A DNA stretch of 64,000 nucleotides from Corynebacterium fournieri (GTDB lineage Bacteria; Actinomycetota; Actinomycetes; Mycobacteriales; Mycobacteriaceae), in NCBI RefSeq assembly GCF_030408775.1, contig NZ_CP047210.1, forward strand, positions 1,860,001-1,924,000, given 5' to 3'. Numbering within the stretch: position 1 is the first letter of the stretch; each line of letters starts with the position of its first letter. Position numbers and translations under genes: made by a program. The notes under the pieces were generated by a model. That model was given only the letters and a program-made list of their open reading frames with translations. It did not search any database and had not been told where the DNA came from. Shown here piece after piece: positions 59,685 to 64,000 of the stretch.

Positions 59685-60737
59685 ATGGGTTATGCATCGG
59701 AGCTACTCGCACGTCCCGGCGCCCAGGAACTTCCGGGCCCCTCGCTTCTCGACGCCGCCGGTGTCGCCTGGCACTACGGCAACCCTTTGAGCGAGCAGCG
59801 CATCACCGAGCCGACGCTGATTGACCGCTCGCAGCGCGCCATCATCGCCGTTTCCGGCCCCGACGCGCCCGGGTTCTTGAACAACCTGCTGTCGCAGAAG
59901 CTTGACGACGCCCCTGACGGCTTCGCCGCCTCCGCCCTCGACTTGGACGCGCAGGGTCGCATCCTGCACCACGCCGACGTCGCCGTGAAAGACGGGGTGT
60001 ACTACCTGGACTTGGCCTCCTACCAGCGCGAATCTTTCGTTGACTTCCTGCGCAAGATGGTGTTCTGGTCCGATGTGACCGTCGAAGAGACGGACCTGGG
60101 GGTGCTGAGCATCCTCGGCCCCGTCGGGCCGGTGGAATTCGGCCAGGCCTTCACCCGCCGCCTGGACGGCTGGGGCGGTGTCGGCCGCACGGACATCGCG
60201 GTGCCGCGCGCCCGGATTGGCGAGGTGGCCGAGCAGTTCCCGCTGGCCGGGTTGATGGCCTTTACCGCGTACCGCGTGGCCGCCGGCGAGCCGGAAGCGC
60301 GCGCGGACCTCGACGAAAAATCCATCCCGCACGAGGCACCTTCCTTGATCAACCGCGGCGAGCACATCCGTGCCGTCCACCTGTCCAAGGGGTGCTACCG
60401 CGGCCAGGAGACCGTCGCCCGAGTGGAAAACTTGGGCCGCTCCCCGCGTCTTCTGGTCAAGCTGCAGCTCGACGGCTCCGCCCCCACCGAACCGGAGCCC
60501 GGAGCGGAGATCACCGCGGGCGGGCGCAAGGTTGGCAGGCTCGGCACCGTGGTCCACGACGCGGACGAGGGGCCGGTCGCGCTCGCGTTAGTGAAGCGTT
60601 CCGCACTGGAGGCGCCGTTGGAGATCGGCGGCACCGCGGCGTCGGTGGACCAGTCCTCGCTGCCCGCGGATGAAGGTGAGCACGCGGGACGTCGGGCCGT
60701 CGATAGGCTCAAGCGCGGGCCGGAAAACCAGCGATAA
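59685..60737 (+). CDS. ygfZ: Folate-binding protein YgfZ
   Basis: Tetrahydrofolate-dependent factor for assembly or repair of some Fe-S proteins, related to GcvT. The 350-residue product has the GcvT-like core and the invariant motif KGCYRGQETVARVENLG with the conserved cysteine, plus LSILGPVGP. It is divergent from pabC with 22 bases between. Confidence 0.93.
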   Translation: MGYASELLARPGAQELPGPSLLDAAGVAWHYGNPLSEQRITEPTLIDRSQRAIIAVSGPDAPGFLNNLLSQKLDDAPDGFAASALDLDAQGRILHHADVAVKDGVYYLDLASYQRESFVDFLRKMVFWSDVTVEETDLGVLSILGPVGPVEFGQAFTRRLDGWGGVGRTDIAVPRARIGEVAEQFPLAGLMAFTAYRVAAGEPEARADLDEKSIPHEAPSLINRGEHIRAVHLSKGCYRGQETVARVENLGRSPRLLVKLQLDGSAPTEPEPGAEITAGGRKVGRLGTVVHDADEGPVALALVKRSALEAPLEIGGTAASVDQSSLPADEGEHAGRRAVDRLKRGPENQR

Positions 60738-60868
60738 CTGCAGCACAGGACCCCAAAGCGCATTTTTCCTGAGCGCAAGCTATAGTGTCCTACAGGAAAA
60801 TATCGTAAATAAGTATGAGGCCGCCTCTTTAGAAGGCCGCCCAAGAACCACCTCAAGGGGGTCACGCC

Positions 60869-61069
60869 ATGGGCCGCGGACGCGCAAAAGCCAAGCAGAC
60901 CAAGGTTGCTCGCCAGCTGAAGTACAACACTCCTGAAATGGACCTGGATTCCCTGCAGCGAGAGCTTGCAGGCAAGGCACCGCGACGCAGCTGGGACGAC
61001 GACGAGACCGAGGTGGACGACCAATACGCCGACTACGCGGATTGGGACGACGAGGACAACGACCGCTAG
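60869..61069 (+). CDS. DUF3073 family protein
   Basis: A 66-residue actinobacterial protein starting MGRGRAKAKQTKVARQLKYNTP, whose basic N-terminus and very acidic C-terminus (YADYADWDDEDNDR) are typical of DUF3073. Function unknown. AAGGGGGT (60855-60862) precedes ATG 60869. Neighbours ygfZ and purM are constant in corynebacteria. Confidence 0.87.
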   Translation: MGRGRAKAKQTKVARQLKYNTPEMDLDSLQRELAGKAPRRSWDDDETEVDDQYADYADWDDEDNDR

Positions 61070-61087
61070 TCCACCTCACCTGCACAC

Positions 61088-61110
61088 AGCACCCCGCATG
61101 CCGGGGTGCT
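61088..61110 (+). terminator. Terminator of DUF3073 gene
   Basis: AGCACCCCG pairs with CGGGGTGCT, followed by TTTTCGC. Confidence 0.88.
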
Positions 61111-61135
61111 TTTCGCTATGCGCGGATACAGGTGC

Positions 61136-61165
61136 GGCCCCAAGCCCGCGACGGGGCTTGGGGCC
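61136..61165 (-). terminator. Terminator of purM
   Basis: GGCCCCAAGCCC pairs with GGGCTTGGGGCC, 15 bases past the purM stop on the minus strand; no clear U-tract. Confidence 0.75.
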
Positions 61166-61180
61166 AGCCGATCTTCTCGC

Positions 61181-62272
61181 CTAGTACTGCGGGTGGGAGC
61201 CGCTCAGCACGGCGCGGGCGGTCTCGCCCTCGCCCGCTGCACGGACCTCGCCGAGGTCCCACGCGTCGATGTGGCGCGCCGCCAAGATAGCCAGGGCGCG
61301 GTCGCGGTCCTCCGGGCTGACAACGGCAATCATGCCCACGCCCATGTTGAAGGTCTTCTCCATCTCCTCATCCGGCACCTGGCCCACGGACTTGATGGTG
61401 CGGAAGATCGGGCCCGGGGTCCAGGTGGTGCGGCGCATGTCCGCCACCAGGCCCTCCGGAATGATGCGCTCCATGTTGCCGGCCAACCCGCCGCCGGTGA
61501 CGTGGCAGAAGGTGCGCACGTCGCACTCCGCGGCCAGCGCCAGGCAGTCCAGGGCGTAGATGCGGGTGGGCTCGAGCAGTTCTTCGCCGAGCGTGCGGCC
61601 GAGCTCCTCCATCTCCGCGTCCAGCGGCAACCCGGCGCGCTCCAGCAGCACGTGGCGCGCCAGGGAGTAGCCGTTGGAGTGCAGGCCCGAAGACGCCATG
61701 GCGATGATGGCGTCGCCCTCGCGCACCTTGTCCGGGCCGAGCAGCTCTCCGGCCTCCACCACGCCGACGGCGGTGGCGGAGACGTCGTACTCGTCCGGGC
61801 CCATCACGCCGGGGTGCTCCGCAGTCTCGCCGCCGAGCAGCGCGCAGCCAGCCTGGACGCAGCCCTCAGCGATGCCGGAGACGATCTCCGCGACCTTCTC
61901 GGGCACGACCTTGCCGATGGCGATGTAGTCCTGGAGGAACAGCGGCTCGGCGCCGCAGACGACCAGGTCGTCCACGCACATCGCCACCAAGTCGATGCCG
62001 ATGGTGTCGTGCTTGTCCATGGCCTGCGCCACCGCAAGTTTCGTGCCCACGCCATCGGAGCCGGCCGCAAGCAGCGGCTCCTTGTACTTGCCCAGGGCGA
62101 ACAGGCCGGCAAACCCGCCCAGGCCGCCGCGGACCTCCGGGCGGGTGGCGCGCTTGGCGTGCGGGGCGAACAACTCCACGGCCTTGTCGCCGGCCTCGAT
62201 GGACACGCCGGCAGCTTCGTAGGACACAGGGTCCTGCGAGAGGTCCTGCGCCGGGTTCTGATCAGTACTCAT
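61181..62272 (-). CDS. purM: Phosphoribosylformylglycinamidine cyclo-ligase
   Basis: Closes the imidazole ring in purine synthesis (AIR synthetase). The 363-residue product has SYEAAGVSIEAGDKAVELFAP, the nucleotide-binding GSDGVGTKL, DLVAMCVDD and LLGGETAEHPG, VTGGGLAGNMERI and FNMGVGM. Length is normal. The start abuts the purF stop, so the two are co-translated. Confidence 0.97.
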   Translation of the reverse strand: MSTDQNPAQDLSQDPVSYEAAGVSIEAGDKAVELFAPHAKRATRPEVRGGLGGFAGLFALGKYKEPLLAAGSDGVGTKLAVAQAMDKHDTIGIDLVAMCVDDLVVCGAEPLFLQDYIAIGKVVPEKVAEIVSGIAEGCVQAGCALLGGETAEHPGVMGPDEYDVSATAVGVVEAGELLGPDKVREGDAIIAMASSGLHSNGYSLARHVLLERAGLPLDAEMEELGRTLGEELLEPTRIYALDCLALAAECDVRTFCHVTGGGLAGNMERIIPEGLVADMRRTTWTPGPIFRTIKSVGQVPDEEMEKTFNMGVGMIAVVSPEDRDRALAILAARHIDAWDLGEVRAAGEGETARAVLSGSHPQY

Positions 62273-63781
62273 TTAGGCTTCTGCACCTTTCTGGATGCGT
62301 CGGACAAGGTCGGCGTTGGGGTTGCCCTCCGGCAGCCCCAGCGGGTAATTGCCGGTAAAGCACGCCGCGCAGAGGTTTTCTTTGGGTTGGTTCGAGGCGG
62401 CGATCATGTCGTCGATAGGCACGAACGCGAGCGAATCCGCCCCGATCATCGTACGGATGGACTCGGCAACCGCCTCGTCGTTGTCCGTGCGGCCGTGGTT
62501 GGCAATGAGCTCGCCGGGGCTGGCAAAGTCGATGCCGTAGAAGCACGGCCACTTCACCGGCGGGGAGGCGATGCGCACGTGCACTTCGGCCGCCCCCGCC
62601 TCACGCAGCATGCGGATGAGCTTGCGCTGCGTGTTGCCGCGCACGATGGAATCGTCCACCACCACGAGCTTTTTGCCCTCGATGACTTCGCGCACCGGGT
62701 TGAGCTTCAGGCGCAGGCCGAGCTGGCGCAGCGTGTCCGAGGGCTGGATGAAGGTGCGGCCCACGTACGCGTTTTTCATCATCCCCTGCTTGAACGGGAT
62801 GCCGGACGCCTCCGCATAACCGATGGCCGCCGGGGTGCCGGACTCCGGCACGGGCATGACCAAGTCGGCCTCAACGGGGTTGACCTTGGACAGGCGGCGG
62901 CCGATCTCGACGCGGGCGGAGTTGACGGTCTGGCCGTCGATGACGGAGTCCGGCCGCGCCACGTAGACGTACTCGAACACGCAGTGCGCCTTCGGGGTCT
63001 CGGCGAAGCGCTCGGAGTGCACGCCGGACTCGTCGATGGCCACCAACTCGCCCGGCTCGATGTCGCGCACGAAGGAGGCGCCCACGATGTCCAGGGCGCA
63101 CGTCTCCGAGGCGACCACCCAGCCCCCATCCAGGCGGCCCAGCGACAGCGGGCGCACGCCGTGCGGATCGCGGGCGGCGTACAGGGTGTGGCCGTCGGTG
63201 ACCATGAAGCAGAAGGCGCCCTTGACGCGCGGCAGCAGCTCGTGCGCGGCGTCCGCCAGCGTGCGGCCGTCGGTGACCAAATCCGCCAGCAGCGCGGAGA
63301 CCACCGCGGTGTCGGACGACGACCCCTGGCCCTTCACGCCAGAGGCCGGGATGAGCTTCTTTTCAATGGCCTCGTTCTGCAGCTCCAGGTAGTTGACCAG
63401 GTTGCCGTTGTGGGCCAGGGCGATGTCCGTACCGTTGGGCGAGGTGCGGAACATTGGCTGGACGTTCTCCCACGAGTTGCCCCCTGCCGTGGAGTAACGG
63501 GTATGTCCGATGGCTACGTCGCCCTGCAGCGCCTCCAGCGCGGGCTCGTCGAAGACCTGGCTGACCAAACCGGTGTCCTTGAACACCACGAGTTTGTCCG
63601 GGTCCCCCACCGCAATGCCCGCGCCTTCCTGGCCGCGGTGCTGCAGCGCGAAGAGGCCGAAGTAGCTCAGCTTGGCCACGTCCTCGCCCGGCGCCCATAC
63701 GCCGAAGACGCCGCACTCATCGCGCGGGGTGTCGCTGTCGATATCGAAGTCCTGACTTGGTTTAGGGCTCTCCGTAAACAC
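62273..63781 (-). CDS. purF: Amidophosphoribosyltransferase
   Basis: First committed step of purine synthesis. The 502-residue product has a 22-residue propeptide (MFTESPKPSQDFDIDSDTPRDE-type start) before Cys23, whose removal frees the catalytic N-terminal cysteine of the glutaminase domain (CGVFGVW). Later come the PRPP site VVVDDSIVRGNT and Fe-S ligand cysteines (WPCFYGID, NLCAACFTGNYPLG), so it is the B. subtilis-like processed, Fe-S-containing form. Confidence 0.96.
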   Translation of the reverse strand: MFTESPKPSQDFDIDSDTPRDECGVFGVWAPGEDVAKLSYFGLFALQHRGQEGAGIAVGDPDKLVVFKDTGLVSQVFDEPALEALQGDVAIGHTRYSTAGGNSWENVQPMFRTSPNGTDIALAHNGNLVNYLELQNEAIEKKLIPASGVKGQGSSSDTAVVSALLADLVTDGRTLADAAHELLPRVKGAFCFMVTDGHTLYAARDPHGVRPLSLGRLDGGWVVASETCALDIVGASFVRDIEPGELVAIDESGVHSERFAETPKAHCVFEYVYVARPDSVIDGQTVNSARVEIGRRLSKVNPVEADLVMPVPESGTPAAIGYAEASGIPFKQGMMKNAYVGRTFIQPSDTLRQLGLRLKLNPVREVIEGKKLVVVDDSIVRGNTQRKLIRMLREAGAAEVHVRIASPPVKWPCFYGIDFASPGELIANHGRTDNDEAVAESIRTMIGADSLAFVPIDDMIAASNQPKENLCAACFTGNYPLGLPEGNPNADLVRRIQKGAEA

Positions 63782-63805
63782 GCCACTTACTGTATCCGAG
63801 TCGGC

Positions 63806-64000
63806 TCAGCGCAGCGCAATCACGGGAAGCCCGGCGGCGATCTCGTGCGCGCGAGAACCGGAGGCGTCGATAGTCCCGCGCTCCAGCTCCGCGTCGAAGG
63901 TGGTCAGGCCGGTGGCTAGCCGCAGCCACGTCTCCGGTTTCATCTCCACCACGTTCGGCGGAGTGCCGCGGGTATGCCGCGGCCCCTCCACGCACTGCAC
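63806..64000 (-). CDS. Sterol carrier family protein, C-terminal part, cut by window edge
   Basis: Only the last 64 codons are inside the window. The sequence VEMKPETWLRLATGLTTFDAELERGTIDASGSRAHEIAAGLPVI resembles the C-terminal end of bacterial SCP2-like proteins (of the Rv0807 type), which lies beside purF in actinobacteria. The role is unclear: lipid or maleyl-pyruvate-type binding has been suggested for related families. Confidence 0.7.
   Translation of the reverse strand: MQCVEGPRHTRGTPPNVVEMKPETWLRLATGLTTFDAELERGTIDASGSRAHEIAAGLPVIALR

Overview
The window is a contiguous piece of a high-GC actinobacterial chromosome, almost certainly a Corynebacterium. The neighbourhoods rdgB-rph-MBL-murI-rhomboid, ctaD-nrdF-gntR-nrdEIH-rpmJ-nadE, murA-ramA-cysK-cysE, actA-dusB-phoU-pstBACS-mshD and pabC-ygfZ-DUF3073-purM-purF resemble the gene order I recall for C. 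glutamicum. A mycothiol synthase, RamA, an LmeA-type lipid-binding protein and class Ib NrdEF all fit that genus. No phage, IS element, CRISPR array or origin was seen.

Layout. 1-8.8 kb: rdgB (cut by the left edge), rph, an MBL hydrolase, murI, a rhomboid protease, DUF2017, clpS, pncB, dinG and a Pth2-type peptidyl-tRNA hydrolase. 8.8-17.3 kb: cytochrome oxidase subunit I, the class Ib ribonucleotide reductase genes (nrdF apart from nrdHIE, with a GntR regulator between), a cysteine-free L36 gene and nadE. 17.3-21.4 kb: an overlapping fructosamine kinase / O6-alkylguanine methyltransferase pair, an EF-hand/coiled-coil lipoprotein, a TetR-GNAT-GNAT cassette and two identical tRNA-Ala genes. 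21.5-30.7 kb: DsbA-like and MauE-like redox pair, phosphoglucomutase, an alanine/sodium symporter, four consecutive crcB genes and a two-gene FtsX-type ABC exporter.

31.5-37.4 kb: one complete rRNA operon on the minus strand (16S-23S-5S) with leader, spacers and processing stem. Its trailer (30.7-31.5 kb) is gene-free, G-rich and carries short repeats. 37.4-48.5 kb: murA, ramA, cysK, cysE, small acetyltransferase, tRNA-Asp/Phe, a UvrA-like ABC ATPase, a VWA membrane protein split by one amber codon, tRNA-Glu/Asp, a maltokinase-cap-like protein, zupT and tRNA-Lys. The UvrA-like/VWA block lies between two identical tRNA-Asp genes. 48.5-64 kb: succinyl-CoA:acetate CoA-transferase, dusB, phoU, pst operon, mshD, lmeA-like, nitrobindin-like, pabC, ygfZ, DUF3073, purM, purF and the end of a sterol-carrier-like gene cut by the right edge.

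Most of the window is core housekeeping. The points most worth checking are the double pair of crcB genes, of which the second pair lacks the aromatic fluoride-path residues; a perfectly symmetric four-site array between nrdH and nrdI; the tRNA-Asp-bracketed block with the amber-split VWA gene; and dispersed short repeats shared by the 3.7 kb and 31.4 kb intergenic regions.
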